From Lachnospiraceae bacterium (GTDB lineage Bacteria > Bacillota > Clostridia > Lachnospirales > Lachnospiraceae), in NCBI GenBank assembly GCA_017518735.1, contig JAFWTY010000016.1, positions 1 through 64,000 on the forward strand: a stretch of 64,000 nucleotides of DNA, written 5' to 3'. Position numbers and translations under genes: made by a program. Of this stretch, positions 7,456-16,265 are shown piece after piece. Each line of letters opens with the position of its first letter. Within the stretch, counting starts at the first letter, position 1. The notes beneath the pieces are model-generated. The model worked only from the letters and a program-made list of their open reading frames with translations, searched no databases and had not been told where the DNA came from.

Positions 7456-8442
7456 ATGTCTATTAGAATCAGTATTTTAGGTTACGGTAACCTCGGCCGC
7501 GGTGTGGAATGTGCAATCAAGCACAATGCGGACGAAGAGCTGGTTGCGGTATTCACAAGACGTGATCCCGCAAGTGTTAAGATTCTTACGGAAGGTGCTG
7601 CGGTAGTGAATGTTGCAGACATCGAGCAGTGGAAGGACAAGATTGACGTCCTGATCATCTGCGGCGGTTCCGCTACTGATTTGCCCGAGATGACTCCGAA
7701 GTATGCAAAAATGTTCAACGTTATCGACAGCTTCGATACACACGCAAACATTCCGACACATTTTGCAAACGTTGATGCGGCTGCAAAGGAAAACGGAAAA
7801 ATCGCCATGATCTCCTTAGGCTGGGATCCCGGTTTGTTCTCCGTAAGCCGTCTGTATGCAAATGCAATCTTAAACGAAGGATCCACCTACACCTTCTGGG
7901 GCAAGGGCGTTAGCCAGGGTCACTCCGATGCGATTCGTCGTGTACCCGGTGTTAAGGATGGAAAGCAGTATACAATCCCCGTTCCCGCTGCACTTGAGGC
8001 AGTAAGAAGCGGAAGCAATCCGGAACTTACCACAAGAGAAAAACATACGAGAGAGTGCTTCGTTGTTTTGGAAGAAGGTGCTGATCCCGCAAAGGTGGAA
8101 GAGGCAATCAAGACGATGCCGAACTATTTTGCCGATTACGATACAACGGTTCACTTTATCAGTGAAGAAGAGTTAAAGAGAGACCATTCCGGTATTCCTC
8201 ACGGCGGATTCGTAATCCACAGCGGCAAGACCGGCTGGAACGATGAGAACACCCACGTGATTGAATACAGCTTAAAGCTCGATTCCAATCCGGAATTCAC
8301 GTCCTCCGTACTGGTTGCTTTTGCAAGAGCAGCTGTACGTATGCATAAGGAAGGCATGACAGGATGCAAGACGATTTTTGATGTTCCTCCTGCTTACCTG
8401 ACAAACATGAGCGCAGAGGAAATCAGGGCACACCTGTTATAA
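7456..8442 (+). CDS. ddh: meso-diaminopimelate D-dehydrogenase
   Basis: 328 residues, the usual Ddh length. An N-terminal Rossmann nucleotide site (ILGYGNLGRGVE) is followed by the Ddh signature stretch SLGWDPGLFSVSR, the substrate-side segment FWGKGVSQGHSDAIRRVPGV and HGGFVIHSGKTG. The enzyme makes meso-diaminopimelate directly from tetrahydrodipicolinate using NADPH and ammonia, for peptidoglycan and lysine. A GAGG site precedes the ATG. A hairpin 24 bases after the stop probably ends the transcript. Confidence 0.95.
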   Translation: MSIRISILGYGNLGRGVECAIKHNADEELVAVFTRRDPASVKILTEGAAVVNVADIEQWKDKIDVLIICGGSATDLPEMTPKYAKMFNVIDSFDTHANIPTHFANVDAAAKENGKIAMISLGWDPGLFSVSRLYANAILNEGSTYTFWGKGVSQGHSDAIRRVPGVKDGKQYTIPVPAALEAVRSGSNPELTTREKHTRECFVVLEEGADPAKVEEAIKTMPNYFADYDTTVHFISEEELKRDHSGIPHGGFVIHSGKTGWNDENTHVIEYSLKLDSNPEFTSSVLVAFARAAVRMHKEGMTGCKTIFDVPPAYLTNMSAEEIRAHLL

Positions 8443-8465
8443 GATTTCGAAATAAACGTATTTGG

Positions 8466-8491
8466 ACAGGGTGGTGGAATCACCGCCCTGT
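8466..8491 (+). terminator. Hairpin after ddh
   Basis: Stem ACAGGGTGGTG with CACCGCCCTGT and a 4-base loop, followed by ATTTAT and not a clean T-run. A likely but weak intrinsic terminator. Confidence 0.6.
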
Positions 8492-8555
8492 ATTTATGAG
8501 AAAGCAAACTTTTCCATGACAAGTCTGCTTTTCAGTGTTGCGAGGTGCAAAACCA

Positions 8556-9149
8556 GTGAAGAAGTTTCCGGCAGCGATTTATTATCCACTGCAATGGACA
8601 TGGGGAATCCTGCAAAACATCGCAGGATTGTGCGTGTTTCTGGCCCTTGTGCGCCGGCCGCATTTTTGCTACGAAAGATGCGTGGCGACGGTGTGGAACC
8701 GCAGGGAGTCGCTTTCGCTGGGCATGTTTATTTTTGTCTCGAAACACTTAAAAGGGGATTTGCAGGATGAAGACAACGAGTTAAGTCGAGTTACGGTGCA
8801 CGAGTACGGACACACGTTCCAGTCCCTGGTGCTCGGACCGCTTTATCTGCTTGTGATTTCGCTTCCGTCCGGCGTCTGGTGCATGATACCCGGTTTTGAG
8901 AACATGCGCCGCAGGAAAAAGATTTCCTACCATTCGCTCTATACGGAGCGATGGGCAAACCATCTGGGACTCAACATCACAAAAAGGCTCCCGGAAGGCT
9001 ACAAGGAAACCCACGAACACACCTGGCCGATGAAAAAAGCGCGTGCCATGGGAGTTCCCAATTATAAAGAGATTAAGGATATTAAAGATCTTCAGGCCGC
9101 GCTTGAGAAAATGAGTCTTAAGGCTTCGCCGGAAAAGAAGGATCTTTAG
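8556..9149 (+). CDS. Putative membrane-associated HExxH protein
   Basis: 197 residues from the GTG at 8556, preceded by GAGGTG (an earlier in-frame GTG lies at 8535). There is a hydrophobic N-terminal segment at ~8-32, then VTVHEYGHTFQSLVLGPLYL at about 80-98, which holds a zinc-peptidase-like HEYGH motif directly before a membrane segment. A second conserved-looking patch is SLYTERWANHLG. This fits a small clostridial family with an HExxH motif embedded near a membrane helix, whose activity is not known to me. It ends 19 bases before lgt. Confidence 0.6.
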   Translation: MKKFPAAIYYPLQWTWGILQNIAGLCVFLALVRRPHFCYERCVATVWNRRESLSLGMFIFVSKHLKGDLQDEDNELSRVTVHEYGHTFQSLVLGPLYLLVISLPSGVWCMIPGFENMRRRKKISYHSLYTERWANHLGLNITKRLPEGYKETHEHTWPMKKARAMGVPNYKEIKDIKDLQAALEKMSLKASPEKKDL

Positions 9150-9168
9150 GAAACAGGAAAGGATAGTT

Positions 9169-10113
9169 ATGCATAACGATTTATTCTCACTGAATATTTT
9201 TGGAAAAACCGTTACGATTCACGGATACGGTCTTATGATTGCAATCGGAATTGCCGCTGCAATCGTCATCGCCATTCTCCGTGCCAGAAAGAAAAAAATC
9301 GATCCCGATCCGATACTCGATGTGGCATTAATTGTGCTTTTCGCCGGATTTTTAGGCGGTAAGATCATGTACATCATCGTGGATTGGAAGGAGTTTATTA
9401 AGGCAGAAAACAAGTGGGGCTATTTAGGCGGCGGTGGTTTCGTCGTATACGGCGGTATTATTCTGGTACTGCTTGCCTGCGCGGTTTATTTCAGAATCCG
9501 CAAGATGGACTTTTTCGAATACTTCGATCTGATCATGCCGGAAGTCTCCGTTGCACAGGGATTCGGACGAATCGGCTGTTTCCTTGCAGGATGCTGCTAC
9601 GGTTCGGTAACCGATTCTCCTCTCGGAGTTGTTTTCCCGCCCGAGAGCTTTGCAATTACACATCTTGGAGAAAAGATATGGCCGACACAGTTGTTCATGT
9701 CGATTGGAAACTTTGCCATTGCGGGAATCCTGCTGATTTCCGGACGTTTCTTAAAGAAGAAAGGACAGGTCGGATCCTTGTATCTGATCCTCTATGCCAT
9801 CGGACGTTTTGTGGTAGAGTTCTTCCGCGACGATCCGAGAGGAAGTATCAAAATCTTTTTCATGAAGGATAGGAGTATTTCCACGTCCCAGTTTATTTCC
9901 ATCTTTGTACTGATCGCCGGTATTGCGCTGTTCATCTGGAGAACTCGTGCGGGTAGCAATAATACCAAAGCGGAAGAGAAGATTGAAAGCAAAAAAGAGG
10001 ACAAGAAGAGCGTAAAGTCCGAGAGTAAGAACGACAAAAAGAGCGAGAGCAAAGTCGAGAACAAGAGCGACAAGAATCTCAATACCAAGAAAGCAAAAGT
10101 TTCAAAGAAATAG
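9169..10113 (+). CDS. lgt: Prolipoprotein diacylglyceryl transferase, with a Lys/Ser/Glu-rich C-terminal tail
   Basis: 314 residues and about seven membrane segments. Lgt hallmarks are the N-terminal IHGYGLMIAIG, the conserved GGFVVYGG, the signature QGFGRIGCFLAGCCYG, and RFVVEFFRDDPRG near the end of the core. The enzyme moves diacylglyceryl from phosphatidylglycerol to the lipobox cysteine of prelipoproteins; the clostripain-family lipoprotein at 53051 in this window is one candidate substrate. The last ~50 residues are a highly charged KSESK/KSEN-type tail not needed by the family. Followed after 8 bases by a small zinc-ribbon protein whose ribosome site overlaps the lgt stop. Confidence 0.93.
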   Translation: MHNDLFSLNIFGKTVTIHGYGLMIAIGIAAAIVIAILRARKKKIDPDPILDVALIVLFAGFLGGKIMYIIVDWKEFIKAENKWGYLGGGGFVVYGGIILVLLACAVYFRIRKMDFFEYFDLIMPEVSVAQGFGRIGCFLAGCCYGSVTDSPLGVVFPPESFAITHLGEKIWPTQLFMSIGNFAIAGILLISGRFLKKKGQVGSLYLILYAIGRFVVEFFRDDPRGSIKIFFMKDRSISTSQFISIFVLIAGIALFIWRTRAGSNNTKAEEKIESKKEDKKSVKSESKNDKKSESKVENKSDKNLNTKKAKVSKK

Positions 10114-10121
10114 GAGATAAA

Positions 10122-10400
10122 ATGGATTACAAGAAAGCGGGACAGGTGTCCAACTGGTTTTTTATCACTTCCATCATAGCAATCGTGGGTACCCTTTTCT
10201 TTAAGGATCCGTCGCAGCGTATGACACAGCTCATCCTGTTTTTTATCGGCATTGCCCTGATCATCGGCGGAATCGTCGTGCGCATTATTTTCTGGAGATG
10301 CCCGAAATGCAAGAAAATGCTGACACTCGGCTATCGACTGGAGCCGGATAAGTGCCCGAGATGCAGAGCAAGTCTGCTTTCGGACGAAGAAAAGAAGTAG
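10122..10400 (+). CDS. Small membrane protein with a C-terminal zinc ribbon
   Basis: 92 residues: two membrane segments (about 12-27 and 35-52), then a rubredoxin-like double CxxC unit, CPKCKK and CPRCRA, on the last 35 residues. An AGGAG site overlaps the lgt stop, so translation is probably coupled. No specific function recognised. Confidence 0.75.
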   Translation: MDYKKAGQVSNWFFITSIIAIVGTLFFKDPSQRMTQLILFFIGIALIIGGIVVRIIFWRCPKCKKMLTLGYRLEPDKCPRCRASLLSDEEKK

Positions 10401-10466
10401 TTCATAAGGAAGTTGCGGAACGCAGTTTCCTTGAGATAGATCATTTTACGTTTTATGGAGGGAAAG

Positions 10467-11990
10467 ATGGGACAGAGAGAGATTTTGGAAATGGTAGCAT
10501 TTATCTGCTATCTGTGTCTTGTTCTTGGCATCGGAGTTTTCTTCTTCGTAAAGGGAAGAAAACAGACCGGTGACAAGGCGTATTTCTTAGGCGGTCGCCA
10601 GATGAACGGCTGGGTTGCGGCATTGTCCGCAGGCGCATCCGACATGAGCGCATGGGTTTTGATGGGTCTTCCCGGATCCATTTACCTTTGGGGTATGGGT
10701 CAGGTATGGATTGCAGTCGGCCTCTTCCTGGGAACCGTACTTGCATGGCTTTGCGTGGCACCGAGACTTCGGAGAATGTCAATTCTGGCGGATGATGCAA
10801 TCACCATTCCGCAGTTTTTGACGAAGCGTTTTAAGACGAGTAATCCGGTACTTCAGATTGTATGCGCCATTATTTTCTGCGTGGCATACTGCATTTACTC
10901 CGCATCCAGTATCGTGGCTTGCGGTAGCCTTTTCAACAGAGTGTTCGGAATCCCCAGTATTTATGCAATGGTCGGAGCAACCGTCATCATTCTGCTTTAC
11001 ACATTCATGGGCGGATTTAACGCAGTTTGCTGGACGGACTTCTTCCAGGGACTTTTAATGTTAATGGCTCTTATGGCAGTGTCCATCGTTGCAAGTATCG
11101 CAATAGCAAAACCGGACTTTGCACCGGTTGCTGTCGTTGTTACCGAGGAAAACTATTACAATCCTCTTTCCAGCGGTCAGTGGGACTGGGCATCCGTAAA
11201 GGATATCCTGAGCGGCTTCGGATGGGGCCTTGGATACTTCGGTATGCCTCACATCCTCGTTCGTTACATGTCCATTAAGTCTGAAAAGGAAATGAGAAAA
11301 TCCAGAGTTGTCGGTATTTTCTGGACCTTCCTGATTCTTGGCATGGCCAGCGTTGTTGCACTCGTTGCACATCAGTATCTCGGATCGATCCTTACTCCGG
11401 ACGACAGAAGCCTTGTATTTATTACGATGGTTCGTTATATGTTCCCGGCACTTTTGGCAGGTGTTCTGCTTTCCGCAATCCTTGCGGCTTCCATGTCTAC
11501 GGCGGATTCACAGCTTCTGGCTTCTTCCTCCGCTTTTGCATCCGACCTTTACAAACCGGTCATTCGCAAAAATGCAAGCGACAAGGAAATGCTCTGGGTC
11601 GGCAGATTTGCCGTAGCCGTAATTGCAATTATCGCACTCATCATTGCGGTTAACCCTGCATGCGGCGGAATCATGGAACTTGTAGAATGCGCATGGGGTG
11701 CATTCGGTGCGGCATTCGGACCGGCAATCCTTCTTGCACTTTTCTGGAAGAAGTTCACCTTCAAGGGCGCCATCGCCGGCGTTGTGGCAGGTTTCCTGAT
11801 GGATGCGGTTTGGTATATGTTCTTCTCCGGTTCCGTAGAAGCCCTGACTCTTGCAAATACCGGTATCTATGAGATTATTCCGGGATTTTTGACAAGTCTG
11901 TTCTTTGCAATCATTGTATCTCTTATGGATGATACACCTTCCGAAGAGGTTCAGAAGATTGTCGAAGAAGCAAAGAAGCCGATAGATTAA
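10467..11990 (+). CDS. putP: Sodium/proline-type symporter (SSS family)
   Basis: 507 residues and ~13 membrane segments, the standard SSS/PutP size. Diagnostic patches are YFLGGRQMNGWVAALSAGASDMS and GLPGSIYLWG at the N-terminal side, TFMGGFNAVCWTDFFQG in the middle, and AASMSTADSQLLASSSA, whose Ser/Thr residues line the sodium site. The start is the ATG at 10467 because GGAGGG lies four bases before it; an ATG at 10455 is upstream of that site. The substrate is most likely L-proline, but related SSS carriers take other solutes. Confidence 0.88.
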   Translation: MGQREILEMVAFICYLCLVLGIGVFFFVKGRKQTGDKAYFLGGRQMNGWVAALSAGASDMSAWVLMGLPGSIYLWGMGQVWIAVGLFLGTVLAWLCVAPRLRRMSILADDAITIPQFLTKRFKTSNPVLQIVCAIIFCVAYCIYSASSIVACGSLFNRVFGIPSIYAMVGATVIILLYTFMGGFNAVCWTDFFQGLLMLMALMAVSIVASIAIAKPDFAPVAVVVTEENYYNPLSSGQWDWASVKDILSGFGWGLGYFGMPHILVRYMSIKSEKEMRKSRVVGIFWTFLILGMASVVALVAHQYLGSILTPDDRSLVFITMVRYMFPALLAGVLLSAILAASMSTADSQLLASSSAFASDLYKPVIRKNASDKEMLWVGRFAVAVIAIIALIIAVNPACGGIMELVECAWGAFGAAFGPAILLALFWKKFTFKGAIAGVVAGFLMDAVWYMFFSGSVEALTLANTGIYEIIPGFLTSLFFAIIVSLMDDTPSEEVQKIVEEAKKPID

Positions 11991-12063
11991 GGAGAAATCC
12001 TTCGATAGTCCCCGGGCTTTTGAGCTGAAACAGATAGTTATCAATCGAATATTACAAAGATTA

Positions 12064-12090
12064 TTAGCACTCATGTCAAATGAGTGCTAA
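12064..12090 (+). promoter_or_regulatory. CIRCE element (HrcA operator) upstream of htpG
   Basis: A perfect TTAGCACTC-N9-GAGTGCTAA inverted repeat, identical to the consensus HrcA operator. It ends 7 bases before the predicted -35 box of the htpG promoter and 120 bases before the htpG start. Confidence 0.95.
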
Positions 12091-12097
12091 TTTTTTA

Positions 12098-12126
12098 TTG
12101 ACTTTTGTATTTGGGGAGACTATACT
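12098..12126 (+). promoter_or_regulatory. htpG promoter
   Basis: TTGACT (12098-12103) and TATACT (12121-12126) with exactly 17 bases between them. The CIRCE element lies just upstream, which is less usual than the common position between the promoter and the start codon. Confidence 0.8.
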
Positions 12127-12210
12127 TTCTTTTGTGGGCAGGAAAGCCCGAAAACCATGGTGCTTCGCACCGCATGAAATGTATTAACAATTCAGAAAGG
12201 AAGTATAGAT

Positions 12211-14358
12211 ATGGCAGCAAAAAAAGGTTCACTTTCCATTAACAGCGAGAATATTTTCCCAATTATCAAGAAGTGGTTGTATTCGGATCATGATATTTTT
12301 GTAAGAGAGCTGGTCTCCAACGGATGCGATGCAATTACGAAACTCAAAAAACTCGAAATGATGGGTGAATTCGAAGCACCCGCGGATTATAAAGCGCGCA
12401 TCAACGTAATCGTCAGCCCCGAGAAGAAGACGATGACCTTCACCGATAACGGTCTCGGTATGACAGCCGAGGAAGTGGAGGAGTATATCAATCAGATTGC
12501 TTTTTCCGGCGCAACGGACTTCATCGAAAAGTATAAAGACAAGGCCAATGATGACCAGATTATCGGTCATTTCGGACTTGGTTTCTATTCCGCATTCATG
12601 GTTTCCGACAAGGTTACCATTGATACTTTGTCCTATAAAGAGGGCGCAACACCGGTTCACTGGGAGTGCGACGGCGGAACCGAATTCTCCATGGACGAAG
12701 GCGATAAGGCGGAAGTCGGTACGACCATTACCCTTTACTTAAACGAGGACTGCCTGGAATTTGCCAATGAATACCGCGCTCGCGAAATCCTCAAGAAGTA
12801 CTGTTCCTTCATGCCGACCGAGATTTATCTCTACACCGAGAAGCAGTTCGAGGAAGAGAAGGAAGAGCTTGCCAAGAAGGCAGCAGAACCTGCGGAAGGA
12901 GAAGGAAGCTTTAAGGAAATCGACGAGAACGGAAACGAAGTGAAGGCAGAAGGTGCGGATGACGCTAAGAAGGATGAAAAGCCTGCCAAGCAGCCCGAAA
13001 ACGACACCAATCCTCTTTGGACCAAGAATCCCAGCGAGTGCGAGAAAGAAGACTATCTGAAGTTTTACCGCAAGGTATTCAACGACTATAAAGAGCCGCT
13101 TTTCTGGATTCATCTGAACATGGATTATCCGTTCAACTTAAAGGGAATATTGTATTTCCCCAAGATTAACATGGAGTACGAATCCATCGAAGGCACAATC
13201 AAGTTGTACAACAACCAGGTGTTCATTGCGGATAATATCAAAGAGGTCATTCCGGAGTTTTTGCTTCTTTTAAAGGGCGTAATCGACTGCCCGGATCTGC
13301 CGCTTAACGTATCCAGATCCGCTCTTCAGAATGATGGTTTTGTTAAAAAGATTTCCGACTACATCACCAAGAAGGTTGCAGACAAGCTCTCCGGTATGTG
13401 CAAGACACAGAAGGAAGACTATGAGAAATACTGGGATGACATCTCTCCGTTCATCAAGTTCGGTTGCTTAAAGGACGACAAGTTCTGCGAGAAGATGAAC
13501 GATTACATCCTGTTCAAAAACATCGACGGTATCTACATGACTTTGCCCGAGTGCTTAGAGACCAAGCCGATTGATGAGGAAGGCGAGGAAGGTGCTGAGA
13601 AGGCAGAAGGCGAGACTGCGGAGAACAAGGCAGAAGGCGAGACTGCAAAAGGCAAGGCAGAAGGCGAGACTGCGGAAAGCAAGGTGGAATCCTCCGAAGA
13701 GGTTGCAGGCGAGAACAAGGACGCTGAATCCACTGACGAAAAGAAAGAGAAGACCATCTACTACGTCACCGACATGAATCAGCAGAGCCAGTATGTGAAC
13801 ATGTTCCGTAAGGCAAAAATGGATGCGGTCGTTTTGACACACCAGATTGATCTTGCCTTCATCAACCAGCTCGAATCCAAAAACGAAGGCGTGAAGTTTA
13901 AGCGAATCGATGAGGATTTCGGAGATGCCCTGAAGGCAAAAACCTCCGCGAAGGCAGCAGAGGAATTAAAGGCGGAAGAAGAGGAACTCGGCAAACTCTT
14001 TAAGAAGATCACCAAGAAAGAGAATGTGACCGTTAAACTTGAAAAACTGAAGAACAAAGATGTTTCCTCGATGATTACGATTTCCGAAGAGAGCCGCAGA
14101 ATGCAGGACATGATGCGTATGTATGCCAACATGGGCATGGGAATGGACGGCCTCGGAAATGAAGGCCAGACGCTTGTACTGAACGCAAACAACAAGCTTG
14201 TCCAGTATGTCATGGAACACAAGGATGGCGAGAACGTGAATACAATCTGTGAGCAGCTCTACGATCTGGCACTTTTACAGCATGCTCCGCTTGAACCCGA
14301 AGCCATGACGAAGTTCGTGGCCAGAACAAACAAGATTATGATGCTTCTTGCAGAATAA
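12211..14358 (+). CDS. htpG: Hsp90-family chaperone HtpG with two charged insertions
   Basis: 715 residues, against ~620-630 for typical bacterial HtpG. The N-terminal ATPase shows the Hsp90 motifs ELVSNGCDAI, DNGLGM and GHFGLGFYSAFMV. A charged, proline/glutamate-rich linker at about 212-262 ends in NPLWTKNPSE, the position of the eukaryotic Hsp90 charged linker. The middle domain has NVSRSALQND with the catalytic-loop Arg. A second acidic insertion at ~450-512 includes three tandem 9-residue units of the KAEGETA type. The C-terminal dimerisation domain ends LMLLAE-like with no MEEVD. A GGAAG site precedes the ATG. Heat control by HrcA is expected from the CIRCE. Confidence 0.95.
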   Translation: MAAKKGSLSINSENIFPIIKKWLYSDHDIFVRELVSNGCDAITKLKKLEMMGEFEAPADYKARINVIVSPEKKTMTFTDNGLGMTAEEVEEYINQIAFSGATDFIEKYKDKANDDQIIGHFGLGFYSAFMVSDKVTIDTLSYKEGATPVHWECDGGTEFSMDEGDKAEVGTTITLYLNEDCLEFANEYRAREILKKYCSFMPTEIYLYTEKQFEEEKEELAKKAAEPAEGEGSFKEIDENGNEVKAEGADDAKKDEKPAKQPENDTNPLWTKNPSECEKEDYLKFYRKVFNDYKEPLFWIHLNMDYPFNLKGILYFPKINMEYESIEGTIKLYNNQVFIADNIKEVIPEFLLLLKGVIDCPDLPLNVSRSALQNDGFVKKISDYITKKVADKLSGMCKTQKEDYEKYWDDISPFIKFGCLKDDKFCEKMNDYILFKNIDGIYMTLPECLETKPIDEEGEEGAEKAEGETAENKAEGETAKGKAEGETAESKVESSEEVAGENKDAESTDEKKEKTIYYVTDMNQQSQYVNMFRKAKMDAVVLTHQIDLAFINQLESKNEGVKFKRIDEDFGDALKAKTSAKAAEELKAEEEELGKLFKKITKKENVTVKLEKLKNKDVSSMITISEESRRMQDMMRMYANMGMGMDGLGNEGQTLVLNANNKLVQYVMEHKDGENVNTICEQLYDLALLQHAPLEPEAMTKFVARTNKIMMLLAE
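13600..13680 (+). repeat. Three 27-bp tandem repeats inside htpG
   Basis: Three units starting AAGGCAGAAGGCGAGACTGC, 27 bases each (13600, 13627, 13654). They differ only in the last ~7 bases and encode KAEGETAEN, KAEGETAKG and KAEGETAES. They form most of the second charged insertion and are a likely site of length variation. Confidence 0.95.
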
Positions 14359-14360
14359 TT

Positions 14361-14394
14361 AAAAGGCTTGGCAAAACGCCAAGCCTTTTTTATT
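14361..14394. terminator. Terminator of htpG, shared with the convergent gene
   Basis: Stem AAGGCTTGGC with GCCAAGCCTT, loop of 5, T-run on the plus strand and A-run upstream giving a T-run on the minus strand. Serves htpG and the converging membrane-protein gene. Confidence 0.9.
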
Positions 14395-16025
14395 TATGAG
14401 TCTTTATGTGAGTTTTTGTGTGGGATAAGTTTGGTCAGGGCTGTTGAAATGCCCGAAAGCGAAGCAGCAGCCAGAGGAATTGCAAAAAGGACATAGGGAA
14501 GAACATATCTTGGTTTGGCTTCCCAAATCAGACTGAAAAGAAAACCGCCTATTACATAAGCAACAAAGAGTGCATCCCAAACAGACGGCATATTCTTTTT
14601 GTTGATAAGAAAAGCAATACAAGAGTAAAGCTTCCAAATTCCAAATATATGAAGCAATGCATAAAGAACAAATCCATAACGATTGCAGTAATTGAGAATC
14701 GCATTGCCGTATTCGGCGGAATAGATTTTTTGGACCGTCGGTCCGGGTTCGCCATCGAAGGTATGTGTATTCACTACGGAATTGTAGGTGGTTTCATTCC
14801 ACTGCTGCATTATTTTAAGTTTGAAGAAAAGGCGAGTCTCCTCGGGGCTTGCCTTCATTTCTTCCAAACGATCGTTTAAATCCCTGAGATATATTTCTTT
14901 TGCCTTTTCTACATCCTGGCCTGCCTGATAATCAAAAACAATTGCCGGATATCCGTTATAAAATCCGTTTCCTCTATCGGTTTCCTGTAATCCCATCGTG
15001 ATGATTCCGATGTAGGGGTGAGGAGGAGTCAGGGTTATTCCGCTTTTATGCTGGTAATACTGCTTAATTCCGGTAGATGCCAGCATAGGAAGAAAAATGA
15101 AAACGGGTATTAGTGCCAGACTGATGAAAGAACGTCCGGATCTTGCCCTGATGGCATAAAAGATTAATGCAATAGCGATGGCGATGGAAAGGATTACCAT
15201 ACTTTCTCTGACAATGTAGGCTATGATGAAGCTAAGTACAGCCGGGATGAAAAGGAAGAAGTATTTCTTTTGTTTTGTGGCGTCATACTTTTTGAAACCG
15301 GCAATCAGAGCCCAAATGGCAAATAAGGAGAAAGCCAGGCTCGGGATTTCACCGTAGACAAAATTGATATAGAAATAAACAGGTGCGAACGCAGAAACAA
15401 GCAACAAAGCATATACACGCGTTTTTTTATGCGGAAATAACAAAGCGGTAATGTGATAGATTGCATATAGAATGCCAGCACCAAGTAACGCATTCAGATA
15501 TTGAAACAGTCGATAATCTTCCGTGATGTTCATCAGAAGTTCTTCGAAGAACAGAAGTCCGAACTGTTGCTGATAGGTGTTTAAATATCCGCGCATATCT
15601 TCGTAGTTGCCCTGACGGAAGAGGCGCGCATCCACGACAATCTGCATTTGGTCACAGACCGGAACCACACGGAATTTGTATACGATAAGGCAGAAGAGTG
15701 CAAAAAAAGCAAGGCAGTAGACTGCCACAATGATTTCTTCGGTTCTTCGGGAAATGCGGATTTTGTCCCAGATTAGTTTTAAGCAGAATCCCACGACAAT
15801 CAGAACCAAGAGAACAAGTATGTTTATAACAGGTGAGTCGGGGGTAGAGTTGACGAATCCTTCGTTGTAATCTTCGGGGAAACGTGAAAAATACCGAAGC
15901 GAGATTGCTGAAAGAATGCCGGAAACTGCAATAAACAGCAGAGTCATTACGGCGAAAAGAAAGCAGGTGATTTTTTCCTTATTTTCTTTTTCCGGGGTGT
16001 TGGTTTTCATCATTTTTGGTATCAT
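14394..16025 (-). CDS. GT-C-type membrane glycosyltransferase-like protein (GT39-like)
   Basis: 543 residues with ~11 membrane segments and a C-terminal KNSHKDS tail. After the first membrane helices comes an extracellular loop with an acidic residue context (VVPVCDQMQIVVDARLF), as in GT-C enzymes such as the dolichyl-phosphate-mannose-type family. The later segment ANGT-like RGNGFYNGYPAIVFDYQAGQD is a large outside loop. An AGGA site precedes the ATG at 16025. Probably transfers a sugar from a lipid-phosphate donor outside the membrane; donor and acceptor unknown. It is divergent from the glucosyltransferase-like gene at 16266. Confidence 0.65.
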   Translation of the reverse strand: MIPKMMKTNTPEKENKEKITCFLFAVMTLLFIAVSGILSAISLRYFSRFPEDYNEGFVNSTPDSPVINILVLLVLIVVGFCLKLIWDKIRISRRTEEIIVAVYCLAFFALFCLIVYKFRVVPVCDQMQIVVDARLFRQGNYEDMRGYLNTYQQQFGLLFFEELLMNITEDYRLFQYLNALLGAGILYAIYHITALLFPHKKTRVYALLLVSAFAPVYFYINFVYGEIPSLAFSLFAIWALIAGFKKYDATKQKKYFFLFIPAVLSFIIAYIVRESMVILSIAIAIALIFYAIRARSGRSFISLALIPVFIFLPMLASTGIKQYYQHKSGITLTPPHPYIGIITMGLQETDRGNGFYNGYPAIVFDYQAGQDVEKAKEIYLRDLNDRLEEMKASPEETRLFFKLKIMQQWNETTYNSVVNTHTFDGEPGPTVQKIYSAEYGNAILNYCNRYGFVLYALLHIFGIWKLYSCIAFLINKKNMPSVWDALFVAYVIGGFLFSLIWEAKPRYVLPYVLFAIPLAAASLSGISTALTKLIPHKNSHKDS

Positions 16026-16176
16026 CCGTTTCCTAAATCAGAATAAAATACACTCATAGACTACCACAGAAACATCGAAAAATCAAAAAGGTGCAGACGG
16101 CTTTCCCGGGGAGGGCTAAAACCAATAAGATTATGATGTTGCTTGTAAATATTCGGGGTAAGATGGTATAATTATT

Positions 16177-16263
16177 ATGTTAAATTATGTTCAGAAACTT
16201 GCATACCCGGATACTTCCCGGTACGGACCGGAATATCTGACTGGCTTGTTCGGAGTGAAATAA
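16177..16263 (+). CDS. 28-residue ORF directly upstream of the glucosyltransferase-like gene
   Basis: The frame ATG (16177) to TAA (16263) encodes a peptide starting MLNYVQKLAYPDT. It begins only 6 bases after a candidate -10 box TATAAT (16166-16171), so any transcript would be almost leaderless. The stop is 2 bases before the GTG of the next gene, which would allow translational coupling. No homologue recognised; may be chance. Confidence 0.3.
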   Translation: MLNYVQKLAYPDTSRYGPEYLTGLFGVK

Positions 16264-16265
16264 TT

